Source: Taenia hydatigena
Lineage: Eukaryota > Platyhelminthes > Cestoda > Cyclophyllidea > Taeniidae
Direction: 5' to 3'
NCBI GenBank assembly: GCA_036345935.2
Contig: JADWOT020000009.1
Coordinates: 572,287 to 636,286 of the forward strand
DNA length: 64,000 bases
Both the position numbers and the translations under genes were made by a program. The notes under the pieces are model-generated. The model did not search any database. It was not told where the DNA came from and worked only from the letters and a program-made list of their open reading frames with translations. This document shows positions 37,901 to 50,876 of the stretch, piece after piece (positions within the stretch are counted from its first letter, which is position 1; every line of letters begins with the position of its first letter).

Positions 37901-40900
37901 GGATTGCCGAAATTGGCTGCCAGAAGGGCGCTTCTTACTCAATACATCGAACCACGCACTGTGTGCTTGTGTGTGCACGCGCATAAGTCCTCTAGCTAAC
38001 CACACCCTGGAGCTCTCTGTTCCGGTTTCATCATGAAGCCCCTTTTTTCTAAAGCGAATACGAGTTCTAGATTACCTAGGCGTTTTATGGTTGATAAATC
38101 TTAGCTTTTGGCCTATCAGTAATGGTCATAAGGAAGATATATCAATAAAACAAGTTAAGAGAGGAAGCGGCTTTTCCAGGACTCATTCCTCTTCAATTCC
38201 GATTGCACGTAGCACAGCATTCATCCCAGGCCACTCAATCAAGGCGTAAGTAATTTTACCGGCATCGGCTAGGTCGCTTTCACTCGCGAAGGTAGAGGAC
38301 ATCTTATCTTTTTTGCCAAACATGACATACTTTACCGTTACATTTTTCCCAGTACATCTTAGCATATCTCTCCATGATTTGACACTTGCTGGTCGCGCTA
38401 TTTTTTGGAAAAATCGAATTATATCGGTGTGCTTAATGACTCTTGATTCTCGTGATTGACTAAGCAGTCATTTTCCTTAAAACAACTCGTTTTGATCTGT
38501 ATCAAGACGTGGAAACACAAAATCAGCTATTAACTTCCCATCTAATTGCCACCGAATTGGTAATTTTCTCAAATTGACGATACATCTTGTTGCCTCTTTA
38601 GTCTACTCCGAATGAATCTGAATCAGGTGAATTTCACCTTAAATTAACATGTCGGCATCACATGAACTTGATCGCGCGTCAGTCTACAGAATGTTCGTCA
38701 TTAGCTCGTTTCTTTATTGTCTGAAATTCTTCCGGTTGTATCAAAGGAAGTTTATTATTTGCATCTTTCTCCTTTTCAGACACAGCATCCGGTGTTCTTT
38801 TTCAATCAATACCGTCGACAACGGTGACGACAGGAGGAGGAAGTGGGGGAGGGAATCACGCCACAGGCCCCGGAGGGTTCCAATTCACCCCACCACCTCC
38901 GCCACCCCCACCTCCACCGCCTTTGTTCGCCCCACAGGCCTTTCCACCACCGCCACCTCCACCGCATTTCGCTCGCTCCCCTTCTAACCTCTCCGCCGCT
39001 GCTGCCAATGCTCCATCAGCCGGCAGTCTGCCGCCTCCGCCGCCGCTGGCTCCTGCACCCGGACTCACCTCTGTGCAGCATACTGGTGCGGCGCGCACTC
39101 CGGTGAGTTTTTCGACCTCAGTATTGTTCTTCAAAACCGAATGTTAGGTTTGCATGAGTCTAGGCTGCCATTTGTCATAATTCCAGCAACTTTCACATGC
39201 TTGTACAAGTGGGACTGTAAAGGCGGCGAACACTGGCCGCGGAATAGGAACAGATTCCCTAACACTGACCTGCCCGTTGCGTAATTCTAAAACAACTTGG
39301 TTCCGAGAAAGATGTGTCAAATTATGGGTCAATATGATGAATTTGGGAAGTATGTCAAATGGTGTGTCCCGAATTTCGTTGTCCGTTCCTTACTTTTCCT
39401 GAACGTAATGATAGAATGAAGAGATGAAGTTGCGAAGAAGGGCGTTTTCTATGGCCAACTAACCCATTACATTTGCTTTATTTGACAGTTATATGCTACT
39501 CCTTCCTGTAGATTTCCACTGGTGGAGAAGTTCTTAGATAAAATGATGAAATTGCAGTAGCCAGCATTTTTTTCTCATAGTTTGGTCATTTGTTAGACTG
39601 TATTGTCGCATGAACTTTTGGGGTGGACTACTGACAAGACAAAGAACGGACTGCTTGGGTTGTGACGGTATCATGACGCTTTAGCTTCAGTCACCCAATT
39701 TATTGAGAATGCCGTATCGTAACACCTCGGTTTTGATGCAGTTTGCGCAGAATTACCGGACAGCTTCGGTAGTTAATTCGTTTATTCGTTTGGATCCACA
39801 CAATTTGAACTAATCCATCTTCATACCATTGTGTGAACTTGTCGAGACAGGGCCTATCAAACTCCGTTGCTGGCAGTTCATTGCTGATATTCTCCGCTAA
39901 AATGATGCGTCTCATTCTTCAACCGTTGGCTAGTCCAATCGCCTCAATCGGCACTTCATCAAAAATAGACTCTCAGCTCCAAATTATTACAGGAAGCGAA
40001 TGAAGAGCCCTTGATTAACGGTCTGTTTTGTTTGTGCAAGTGGCAGAAGTGAAACTCGTAATTGCTGGTTCCTTTAACCTGAAGATATGAGTTGCACCTC
40101 CACTTTGCCTTGTCCCACTTGAGCCACCCTGGCACCGTCTTTGAAGTAAATTTTACACCCATTGATTTGAATTCATTTTTTGTAAATAATGCGCAGAGTT
40201 AAATAATCTTAACTTACCTGTCCGTTTATCTACTTCAATTGAATGTAGGTCACCGGTCTGTTCATTCCCGACATGAGTACTTGGATGGCGACTGTGACGG
40301 GAGCGCAATCGATCCCTCCTCTCCAACCTCTCTTCTCAGCCCAGCCTGCATCCCTCACCACAGCGACAATCTCTAGTGGTGAAGTGATTTATTCCGCAGT
40401 CGTAACGGCCGTAACTACCACTCCTACCACTGCCACTACCACTTCCTCCTCTTCCTCTGTTTCAAGTCGTCTCACAACTGTCCAATCCAGTCCTCCAAGC
40501 TTAACTTCAACGGCAAGCTAGCCTCAATCGTTGAATCTGATGCGTCGATTTGAATCCTTGTAACTGCGCTGGATTCGACCTTTCTTTTTTCTAGACTCCG
40601 TTGAAGACTGATGGTGAAAAGTCGCTGACACCAGCGCCAGTGAACGGTGGTGCGGCAACATCATTTGCCAGCTTATCGACATCAGCACGACGTTGGAGAC
40701 CTTCGCTTGGTCGAAAATGCTCTGTAACTGCACCCATTACTTCGGGTATCACTATCACTGGCGCGTGTAATTCGAAGACCACAGTTGACAAGGCTCTCAC
40801 CACTGTGGTCCCACCTGTTGTCGTTTCAACGACAACAGTGTCTAAGCCGTCTACAGCGGCAGTCGCAATATCCTCCAGCGCCAATTCCTCGGTGACGGCG

Positions 40901-43210
40901 GTGGAAGCGTTGGTGTCAAGGGCAAGAAGCACAGTCCACGGTCCGTCTCGTAAGAGACTTCACGAGGAGTCAGCTACAAGACGAAGGGATGCCAATGTGT
41001 CGATGGCCAAATCCGAGGCCATGGACATTGCAGTGCCAAAGGAGGGGAAGGCACAGGATGTGGGGAAGGAGGCAAAAGCGAAGAATAGAACCGAGGCGTT
41101 TTCGCCACCCTTGTCAACGGCGTCGTCAATTCTCCCTCCCCTTCCACCACCGCCTCCACAATCAAAGTCCAGGACCCACCCCCCAAAGAGAGCAATGCAG
41201 CTACCGTCGTCGCCTGCACCACCAGTTGCGCAGTTTACAGCTGAGCGCAAAATAATTTCCCACTTCATCGACGGTCACGTACTGTACGAGAGCAACCTGC
41301 CATTTCCCGTGAGCTTATCTGGAGATATAATGAAATCTAGTTAGGAGGTACCCACAACCCATAGGTATTTGTTATAGTTACTAATCGGACCGCCTAGTTT
41401 GGCTTTTAATGAACATCATAGAGAACTGCTAAATGCTCTTCTTACGAGCTTAGAAAGATCTCTATCGTAAACAGACATTAAGAGCTTTGAGACTAAGAGC
41501 ATAGTTTAGGTAGACAGAGCTCCTTGTCATTGCTGTGGTGTTAATGTTCCATGAAGTTTGAAAGTTACTGCTCTTTAGTAAGACTTTTTACATCGTAGGT
41601 ACGTAATGCAATGGCAGTCGTTCGTGCAACACTGAATTGCAATGGGGACGCTAAGCCTCATGAAATTGTGTCGACAGAGTCCGTCCACATCACTAATCAT
41701 GATCAAGGTGATGCTAATCACGAGGAGTTGAAACCAAATGGTGCCGCCAATGGAGAGCAATTGCCCCTTTTGGCAGCTTCAGAAAAGGCAATCCGCCGGA
41801 AGAACTCGGTCGGGTTGTTACCAGGCGGTCATGGAAAACGTCGCCCGTCCAAATCCGAGGCATCAAGAGGTTCTGACACTGAAAGGCATATGGAGGCGGA
41901 GACCGAAGATGTAGTGATGGAAAAGAAGAGAAGTAAAAAGCCGACGATAATTTACGCTGCTCCTTTTGTTACTACCGGCGGCGGGGCTGTCCCGCTATCT
42001 ACTCAAAATGGTCACAAGGAGATGCCCGTCAGTAGTGATTCCCGTAAGCAAGAGTGCGCATTAGGCCTATTCAAACCCATTTGTTTTTGAAAGTTAAAGC
42101 AGAAAGCACTATTTGACTTAAACCTGCAGAATGGTCTTTTCTTAGAATCCGCAATTTTCATCTCCCTTAGCTGCTACTAATTCCAAAACGAAAGGGGAGG
42201 AAGGAAGAACGACTGTTCCAACATCGACAAAGATGACGATGGCAGTGAACTTAAGCTTACATACTGGTAACATTACTACTACTTCTGTATCTGAGCCACC
42301 AACAATGACAACCACCACCACTAACACGTCGACCGGTGGTGGGGGTAGTGGTTTGAAGATGACCATTCATCCGGTCTACCAAACGGTCTCGAGGACATCG
42401 ACACCAACAGCAAAATTGAGCGCCACAACATCTTCATTGACTGTCAAGTCTGCTCCCACTGCTCCACCTCCACTTCCTGTTGTATCTACTTCATCCTCCT
42501 CCACATTCTCTTCCACGATTTTGGTAAGTGGTCCCTCAGAATAATAGGACATTTTAATTGGTTAGTTGACTATGTACTCCGAAGGGGTATACTGCTGCAA
42601 CAATTGGAACATTGGTAGCTCGTTGGGTCAGGGCGTAGATGAACTAGTTAGAGTGACTTTTTCCTTCGCTTCAACGTTACTGGGCTTCATTTCATACTGG
42701 AGAGGTGACTTTTCAAGGTGTTCGTATTTAAAAGCAAAAGTGCTGATTTTCAACTTTCTGTCATAGACGGTTCCTCAATCTCTGGCGTCATCAGCGACAT
42801 TACGGACCCATCCCACTTCGATTGCCAAGCCACCGGTGTCGACAACGGTGGCAACGACAGCAACAAACACCGCTAGTAGTAGCAGTAGTGGCGGCAGTAG
42901 CGCGCGTCTACAACAGCTTCCTCCTCCACTACGTAAACCAATGAAGTCGTGGTCCCCCAGCCTGGTGGCAGAGTTTGTGCGTGGCACGCCGAGCTGCTCT
43001 ACCTATGCGGATGCCTTCGTGGAGAACGAGATCGATGGCGAAGCTCTGCTTCTCCTTACACCAGCTCACTTTATTGATGAACCGATTAAAATGAAGATTG
43101 GACACGCATTGAAACTTGCCCATCGGGTACGACAAATTGTCGACCCTACGTATGACTCTTCCGCCTCTGCTGCTCCCATCGGTGGGAGTAGCGCGGGTGG
43201 TGCTGTGTGA
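34907..43210 (+). CDS. PHC: Polyhomeotic-like Polycomb (PRC1) protein, SAM domain, no FCS finger
   Basis: Polyhomeotic homologues are PRC1 subunits that cluster Polycomb complexes by SAM polymerisation. Exons by phase matching: 34907-35089, 35317-35550, 35638-35845, 35923-36115, 36824-37125, 38780-39102, 40249-40512, 40595-41308, 41599-42043, 42171-42523, 42767-43210 (3663 coding bases, 1220 aa). In order: an acidic N-terminus with a run of Asp; long Ser/Thr- and Pro-rich low-complexity regions, including a tract of 11 prolines; an HD1-like motif ISHFIDGHVLYESNLPFP at the end of exon 8 (about residue 800); a linker with a basic KKRSKKP patch; and a C-terminal SAM domain (about residues 1133-1199, KSWSPSLVAEF...EIDGEALLLL...KIGHALKLA). 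The FCS zinc finger expected between HD1 and SAM is absent: there is no Cys pair in exons 9-10. The intron at 40513 would start with GC. The start ATG follows an open 5' region; upstream coding exons are not seen. Confidence 0.9.
36116..36823 (+). other. PHC intron 4
   Basis: GTGAGT donor after PQHFN (phase 2), acceptor TTATAG before LEGSSGSHVS. A minus-strand reading frame inside carries no recognisable motif. Nothing else supported. Confidence 0.5.
37126..38779 (+). other. PHC intron 5
   Basis: 1.65 kb. Donor GTGGGT after AMPGYL (phase 1), acceptor CCTTTTCAG before TASGVLFQSIPS. No further exon or repeat recognised. Confidence 0.5.
39103..40248 (+). other. PHC intron 6
   Basis: Donor GTGAGT after GAARTP, acceptor GAATGTAG before VTGLFIPDM, phase 0. 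Nothing else recognised in 1.1 kb. Confidence 0.5.
42947..43147 (+). other. SAM domain of the PHC homologue
   Basis: 67 residues starting KSWSPS and ending RQIVD. The Trp of helix 1, the EIDGEALLLL core turn and the basic KIGHALKLAHRV last helix are all present. Compared by hand with the SAM domain encoded at 49588-49788, about 40 of 67 positions are identical. Confidence 0.88.
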
Positions 43211-46200
43211 AATGGTAGTTCGCCTCTCTTTTCTCTTCTTCCTGTTTGTGTTCTCCTTTCACTCCTGTCCGATTCCCTCCTCTGTTTTTGTGCGTACCTA
43301 TCTGACGATTCCTTGATGGCTCGTTTTCTTCCTGTACAAATGAAGATCTTCAATCTCACCCGGTATAATTGTAACTTAAGGGAGAGGGCTCTCTTGAAGT
43401 ACCCAAACCATTTGTGTTCGATTTCTTGCGTTGGGCATGCTATCTGTTCTTAGGTCGATCAATTGATCGTGTTCCGAAAACGGCAAGTTACTCGTGCTTC
43501 TTTGGTTATCCCAATGACTCTAACGTCTGGAAGGCAACCGCCACGCAAGGGGATCCGCTAACCAAGAGCAGGCATTTTAGATTTCCGACTCAGCTCTTCA
43601 GTGGTCTTCAAAGCTAGCCAAGATAAAAAGGCTAGGATGCTGGTGCTGCTTGCGGAGACCGAAGCCAAGTGCGTGGTCCTCCTCTTTTGCGTGACCTTAT
43701 CTCGTTGCTCCTTGTAGTCATTCTCCTACTTTTCCCATCGCCACGGAGTTGATGCCTTAATGAAGCATTCCTAGGTCAGAAACAAAGACAGTGAATTGAC
43801 TCTTCCATTCTTATTTCTCGTTGGGTTCGAGGTAGTCATGGTCTCGCTCTTCTTGGGAATTCACTACTTTTGGTTTGTTCAAGGTGGAGTACCGCTCTAC
43901 TCGATAATCGCAAAAACACCCGCCCAATATTGGAATGTGGGGTTTCCTCCTCCCTCTTCACGTGCTTCATATACCTTCAAGGGCTGACATTTTCAGATCG
44001 TCAAAATCTGACTTCGATTTCTAAAAAGGAGAAAAGGGAAGTGCATTGAGTAGCTCCTCTCTTATGAGTGTCCTCAGCATTGAATCACCCACAAGACATG
44101 CTCCTCTATTCTGAAATGCCACCGTGACCGTTGAAGTCATTCCAGCACTTCCGCTTTCCACATGTACACGAGAAGAGGTGATGCAACCGTGCCGATATCA
44201 CATGCATCGGTGAATGGCATGTGTATCATTTTGTCAACGGTTGGCACACATGTTCTAGGTTGGTCACGATGACAGGCGACATTGCAAGTACCACATCTTT
44301 AGTTGCAGCGAACTCGCCCGTGATGGGTCTCTGTTTTGCCACCTCGATTCCCGTGAATATTCAATAAACGTGTAAAATGACCTTTGTGTGATGACGGTGT
44401 ACAAGGGCTCCCAAAAGTGTTGGATGTGATCCGAGGTCTCCAATTCATGGAGACGTGGGGGGAAAAAGGAAGGGTCACCACCCATTCTTTCCACGAAGGC
44501 TGCTACATCTTGAAGGTGCCCTCCTCGTCGCACGGTTGGTGCTCTAGAGGATTACCGAATCTTTAAAGACGTTTAATGGCACACGCAATGACAGCTGATT
44601 TGGAAAGCTCTTTTCCAATATTCTTTTGTGAAGTTTGGCATTCTTTAGTCTGATGTGTCCTCTTTATGGGGTCATCGCACTCGCCACCGTCGTCCATTCA
44701 GTAAAGTGGCGATTGCACGCGCATGCTGTTGTGATGCATTTGGCGGAGGGTGAGGTGCGCAATAGCTGGGCGTGCCATTAGCCAGTATTAGTGACCGATT
44801 ATAAGAAAAAAAACGAGCCATACAAGTGCTGAAGACCCTTTGAGTACTGAAGAATTGCTTATTGCCATTAGCAACTTATTTGACAACGTGTCAAGATGTC
44901 TCAATACCATTAAAGGGTAGTGCTGTTGTGATTGGGTGCGATGAGCAGACAGTTTGACAGGTCATGACCATGTTATGCCTGAACAACAGATGTCACTTTG
45001 TTCTTTCTTTCGCGTTATCAAAATGGACTTTTCTGTATCAGCATTCGTTGAAGGCCAGCTACCATATTATCGGCTGCTCCCAAGCCATCCACCCGTCCAC
45101 CACTTCTTAGCCCTTGCAGTTGTAGGGTATTGCAGACGCGATTTTCGCTTACCATTGTTTACGCCCTGAGGATTTGACAGTAGAAAGGTCCTCATTCTTG
45201 ACACTACGGAAAGGCTGGTTGGTGAGTTTTCATACCTTCCCTCCGTATCCTCTTAATGCTATGTCTCCATGTCCCAATTTTCACAGACGAAAATGAGTTA
45301 GGGACGAGGATGCCTAGAGCAAGGTGTAATTATTTGCCTTCTGAGACAAAACCATGCAGAAAAGGGTGAAATGGGGCGGTTCTCTCACCAGCGTGAATGG
45401 ATTTTATAAAGCAAATGATTTACCGATTTTTCCAGATATCAGCTTCATCCTCCCAATTGCTTTGACTGCGATGTGGTGGCTAAGCATCACAAAGCATTGG
45501 TACTTTCTTGACCCAATGCATTGGATGCAAGACTCTCTTCATTGCCCGCATTATACACCTACCAATCTCGATGACACTTGACACCGGATTTGTCAGGCAT
45601 TCGTCGCTTGAACCCTAGTTGACCTCATTAACACAGCACGAATTAAATTTATGCATGCCACTTGTCACCTACGTAATTGTCATTAGTTCATTGACGCCAC
45701 GGTCATTTATGATCTCCTTAAATTGATTAGCCGAGGCCGTCAAGTTGGCTGGGAGAATCAATGAAAAGCTGCCAACATCCCCACAGAGGCGAGACGCAAA
45801 AACGTCACACCCGCCGTAGATCCGGATGGAGGCTGATTTGTCTCCACGGAAAAGAATCACAGAATCCTAGTTTTATCAACGGCTTTGCGGTTAACGCCAG
45901 CAATGTTCCTTTCCAGAAGCCCAAAAAAGATGACATTTATCCAGCATGCAGGTCCCGAAAGATGACTACCAAAGGGGACCACCGAAAGCTTCAAAGAATT
46001 ATGAAAAGACGAAGAAGGACGAAGTGACGAGGAAGGAAAAGACCTGCTTTACTGATCCTGTTGCACCCTTATCCTCCCACCTGTAAGTTCTTTTTAACCA
46101 ACCTTACTCCATCATTTGACAGGCATGTGAGTACTCTCAACTATTTTTTGTCTGCTAGTGTTGTGGAAGAGATTGGGGTGTTTCCACGCATCTGCTGGAC

Positions 46201-49200
46201 TTATTTTTAGATGCAAGGGACTTGTGAAAGGTGTGCCCACTCATCATGCCAATGCTTTCAGCCTTAACTCGGTCTAACTTATGAGGTTTAAAAGTATAAG
46301 AGGTGGAGGAGCTCCTAATCTATAGCAAAGGAGAGAACTTGCTCCTTCCCTGCTGCCTTCTTCTTCTTCTTCTTGACCCTTCTGTCAGCCACGACTATTA
46401 AGGCTATCCCCTTCCGCCAGTCAAATGATTGAGATTGTGGGAGTCCGACCAAGAGAGCTGTGATTTGGTTCAACATCCTCGCTAACCCATCGCTTTGAGA
46501 GTGTAAATAAGTCATTAGTTTTTTGGCTCTGGAGAGGAAGCGCTAAACTACCTTTAAGAGAAAATCGCAATACCTCGATTCAAGACGAAATGTGAACGAG
46601 AGAGACGGCAGGGCCTAAAAAATGGTTGGAGGCATGACTTCATCCCAAGTCGGTATCACGAGCACTTGATTAGGTCGCTGAAACCCCTGATTGTCAATCA
46701 AGAGTAGTAAATACTGACTCCCTTTAGCTGTCATGGATACAGACAGCCACCATTAACTTGGCACATTTTTAACAAATGCGCCATGATTTGCTGCTTTCGA
46801 GTTCAAAAGTTGTTTTATTTCCTCATCAAGCAAAATTCGCTCTGTGAGAGGTTTTCCTATCGTAGACGCCATTCAAACAGCTTTAGATAATGTTAATACC
46901 GGCCTCATGGCGGATAACATGTTTCCCTCATTAATGTAAAGTAATCGAAATTTCGTTCTTCAAACTCATCAATGATAACTTTGCACTTCGATGTGTTCTT
47001 TTTATAACAGTTCTGAGAGCATAGTTGAACCACGGTTTCGCGATCAACTCACGCGTATCACAAGTCGTTCTATCCACAAATGAGTCAGCAGGAGGACACC
47101 TTATCTGTACAAAGGGATACGTTTGTTGATCATAGAGGTGAGCGCCAAGTAATCATCAAACTCGAGAGAATTCGTATCATTATCAACTCTTTCTGTGCGT
47201 ACAATCAGTGTCTCCTACGCCCTCTTCTGAACTCACGAGTTGGCCTTTGTGTGATCACGCACTGCAAGGCCAAGGGACTGCATCAAGCACAAAACTTGCC
47301 ATAATGCATAGTTGTATCTTTGACTCTGTGTTGGGTTTTGGTTTTATCGACAGCTGTAGCCTCGCCGTAGAACAAAGTAGCTGTCCGAACTCACAAAACA
47401 ACTGACAAACAGGGTCTTTTTAGCGTAACTACAGAACAAGAGCAGGACCACGCTAGGCTGCCTCGATATCCATCGCCACTTTTGCAAATGCCCCACATAA
47501 AAGCGAACATGAAATCGACATCATAAAAAATTGAGATCAGGTAAGACTTGACACTTTGCAGCCTTTGCAAGACTTCTTCTTCTTCGTCCATTTTCACTTC
47601 TCTGGTAGGGCGTCTGCCCTGTGTTGACATTGAAGAAGAGTCAATGCTAGCTTGTGATGTCCATGAAGACGGTAGCGATGACGGGCCGCAGTAACAGAAT
47701 TGATGCCATCTCTTCTACTTTCTGTACCTCGTATATAGCATATTGCTATATATCGCCTTCCATTTTTCTCCTTACTCGGTGAATTCAGTTGGTCCTTTTA
47801 CTCTTTCACTTCCTTGGAGTGAGCATACTCTTCCTCTGCTTGCTTGAACGAGGACTCATCTGTTTCTGACCAGTGGTTGGCATTCTTGCTCACCCTTTGC
47901 TCTCGCCACTCGAAGTACCACTTTCGAATCAGGCATTTGACGCATGTGGACGCTGTTGAATGACTAGTCATTCAGGCTGTCGTGAGTGCCAGGCATTGCA
48001 TCGACTTCATGAGACAACATGTTTAGCCAGGAATGAGGAGCAAGTGTCATTCAGATTAAACCAATACATTACCTATTTTCGCATCGAAGACGACACTAAC
48101 TGCATTGTAAATAAATTGATAAAATGGACTCACTGCATCTTTATCTCCGTGCATAAAAATAAGCCCACTAAGTCTGGCAAGATCATGTTCTCTTCGGATA
48201 TGCAATCCTAACAAGCTGCAAACGTTTCGCAAAATCCAGAATCTACCATCAAGATTTGGTTTGTCGTGAGTCATCGTGATCAAAGGCATACCGCCCTGAG
48301 GCAGCCTCTTTACCTGCGGAGAGCCCCAGCAATGCTTATTGACGCTTTAAAGGAGCCAACCTGCGTTCGCGTCAACAAGAAAGATTGTGGAATCGATTTG
48401 TCAGATTGTTTTCATACATTATCAAACTATGGCAGGAGGCTTAGAGGCTGCCGAAACTGGCAATTCACCGATGAACCCACTGCTTTATAACCTAGTTCCC
48501 GATTCAAAAACGTGATGAACCTTGCGATGTGCAATGCATAGCCGATCTCCGGCTCTTTCCATCTTAACTACCGAATCGAAGAAGCACTGTTGCCACTCGC
48601 ATTCCCTAAAGTTAAAGAAAGTGGCTCGGATTGCCAAAAGTGGCAATGCAACTGATTAGTGGACTGACGTGGAATCAAGGCCAGTTAAGGTGAATTTTCA
48701 ATTTGCTCATCAATTCTGAATAGTCGCCCTGGTGAGAAATCATCAGCCTACCCTAAAATCTATCTCTTGCTTGTGCCTCACTTCGAGAACGATGCAAAGT
48801 ACAGGCTGTCTGCTCGCAATAATTTGATGGCTCCTCCTCCATACAGATATGAAGCGCTGCCGTATCCTTCAAGTCAGTCGATTTGTGAAGCCAGAAAGAG
48901 CCTATGACTTGTAGAAATTGTAGAGCAGGACCCAGAGCGATTCGATTACAAAAGCTTGACACGCGACGCCGATAAAATTCGGAGCTCTTCCCGCAAAGAT
49001 GGAACGAACATTCGATAACAGCACTTTTAGCTATTCCCGAGATGCAGTGCAACTAAAGCTCCAGACGGCTCATGGGCTATCTATCCCTTTAATTTTTAAC
49101 TGCTCATTTACTGAGGCAATAAGTGAGGCGCCCACTTTACTTCAACTGGCAAATTTCGTCCCTGCCAACTGCGTGTTTCACATCCAGTTGATGCACTTTT

Positions 49201-49519
49201 GTGTCTTTTCAAAGAGATCAGCATGTCAAATGGAGATTCTTTGCTTCGATTTAGTAATCCCTTCAATGTATAACGTGCAACAGTCGAATCAAATCTTAAA
49301 CTAGGTAATTTATGAAACACAAAGAACAGTAGTAGGCCTCCTCTATCTAAAAACGACTTAAATAAGGTATAAGAGCAACCGGACGCACCAACGGAGCCCG
49401 ATAGACATAGGACATTAAAGGACCTCATTAACTTGCGGATAGAACAAGGAAGTCGAAGATAGACATGCTAAAGAGCGGAGTAGGAGCGAGAGGAAGCCAA
49501 AAAATCTGAAATGTCAGAG
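43211..49519. other. Gene-poor interval between two convergent SAM genes
   Basis: 6.3 kb with no confidently coding segment. It should hold the 3'UTRs of both flanking genes; no clear pair of polyadenylation signals close to the stops was found. The only splice-bounded open segment I noticed is at 45946-46082, listed separately. Short trinucleotide (CTT) runs occur near 46.36 kb. Confidence 0.5.
45946..46082 (+). CDS. Possible isolated exon, uncharacterised
   Basis: A plus-strand open segment starting MQVPKDDYQRGPPKASK, Lys-rich and then SSHL. It is preceded by an acceptor-like TTATCCAG and ended by a perfect donor (CT|GTAAGT). I found neither a convincing partner exon nor a family signature. 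It could be chance. Confidence 0.15.
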
Positions 49520-50876
49520 TCACAATTTCAGTTTAGTCAAGAATGAAGCAATGAAGCTCGAGGGACGGAAGACTGTTGACGGACTGTCCACCATTTTTAA
49601 TACCCGACTGGCAAATTTTGCTGCGTGTCCGACTTTCATGCCTAACGGTGGGTCGACAAAATGCGCGAATTTCAGAAGAGTCAGCGCCTCGCCATCAATT
49701 TCATTCTCCTCGAAGGCCTTTGCGTAGGATGCACAGTGTGGTGTTTCACGCAACAACTGCGCCACCTGTTTTGCGGTCCACGACTTCACCGACCTGCTTA
49801 GAGGTGTGGAATGAATCTCTAATTGTGGCTCTTCTTCCTGTGATGTGGGAACCATCTGTTGGATAGAGAGAAAGAATGGGCATTGGATTCCCTCAAAAAA
49901 CTATGGAGTCCTTGGATTAGCGCATTCACTATTCACAGAAGGAAAAAGTTCTAGGAAACCTTTAGAGTTGATTAACCTGTGTTGCGTAAACTTAAGGAAA
50001 GGAGACCAAAGCTGTCAACATTCATAAAAGAACACTGACGCTGCTGGATGGTAATGGAGAGGATGTGGACAAAAGTTTGAGTGGAGCAAGGGGACTAGTA
50101 GCCGACTTGGCGGCTGCCGGTGATGATTTGAGCTCCACCTCTGTCGTTTCCTGTGCGGCTATTTGCACTAAACCGCTCTCTTGAGAGGTTGGATAATCAG
50201 TTCTTGTTAAATCACCATCACCGGCCGGAGCGCTGGCAGGAGTGTTCACAGCGGCCGCAGCCTTTGTTGGGGCTCCCTTCTCATCTGACGAAATCGAGAT
50301 ACGTTGTACACTCACTTTTTCTGACTCAGAGGAACCAATACTCACTGCCCTCCTCTTGGTTGAGGGTATCGTAGCACCTGAATAGACAAAATAAAACTTT
50401 TAGGGTAAATTACAACATCCGGAGTAAACTTTGGCAATAATACCGTAGGATTTACAGGTTACCTCATGAATTCGCGGTGTGAGCTCACTACTATCACCGA
50501 TATTGCAAAAAATCACTTCCTCACCTTCATGACCACCTGGCTGAGTGATCACCCGGGTTTTTGACGTTTTCTTGCGCTTCCTCTTTCTCACCTCCGTCTT
50601 TATTGTGCCCGCCTTCGCAACTTCTGTCTCTACATTTCTTTTAGTGGAGGAGCTTTTGGTAGCTGCTTTACTGGACTGACTTCGTGTGCGCACTCTTGTA
50701 CTTGGCGTGTGTCCGGCCGAACATTTTGAGCTGTGAGCTTTTCGCGGAGCAGTGGAAGTTAAACGCATTCTGGGTACTGATGAATCTGCACTCCTTAAGT
50801 TACGCGTACTAGGTGAAAACGAGTAGAGCGAGAATCGGGTTCTTTCATGCGTTCTCTTTCTGCGATGCTTCCCCAT
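49520..50876 (-). CDS. Short polyhomeotic-type SAM-domain protein (paralogue)
   Basis: Three exons on the minus strand: 50456-50876, 50040-50377, 49520-49855. Phases agree (1, 0) and give 364 aa. The N-terminus is strongly basic (MGKHRRKRTHERTRF, later RKRKKTSKTR), suggesting nuclear localisation or nucleic-acid binding. The middle is Ser/Thr/Ala-rich. The C-terminal SAM domain (about residues 277-343, KSWTAKQVAQLL...EIDGEALTLL...KVGHAAKFASRV) is close to that of the PHC gene at 34.9-43.2 kb. There is no HD1 motif and no FCS zinc finger. It reads toward the PHC gene, tail-to-tail, about 6.3 kb apart. Inference: a local duplicate that kept SAM and could co-polymerise with, or cap, the larger protein. 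The start is chosen because it is the first ATG and gives a continuous basic region. Confidence 0.83.
49588..49788 (-). other. SAM domain of the short paralogue
   Basis: 67 residues, KSWTAK to KMVD. It shares with the larger gene's SAM the stretches ENEIDGEAL, AHF and the GHA-K-A-RV last helix. The residues differing between the two lie mostly at positions flanking the core. Confidence 0.85.

Noticed and set aside
38824..39134. Antisense Gly-rich frames opposite the PHC proline tract
   Set aside because: Shadow of the CCN-rich coding strand.
42146..42170. Earlier acceptor for PHC exon 10 at 42146
   Set aside because: It needs a phase-0 donor. The strong phase-1 GTAAGC donor at 42044 fits the acceptor at 42170 (CCCTTAG) instead.
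50463..50876. GTAACC donor after ...RIHE for the SAM paralogue's first exon
   Set aside because: Its phase does not fit the next exon. The GTAAAT donor seven bases later gives continuous phase through all three exons.
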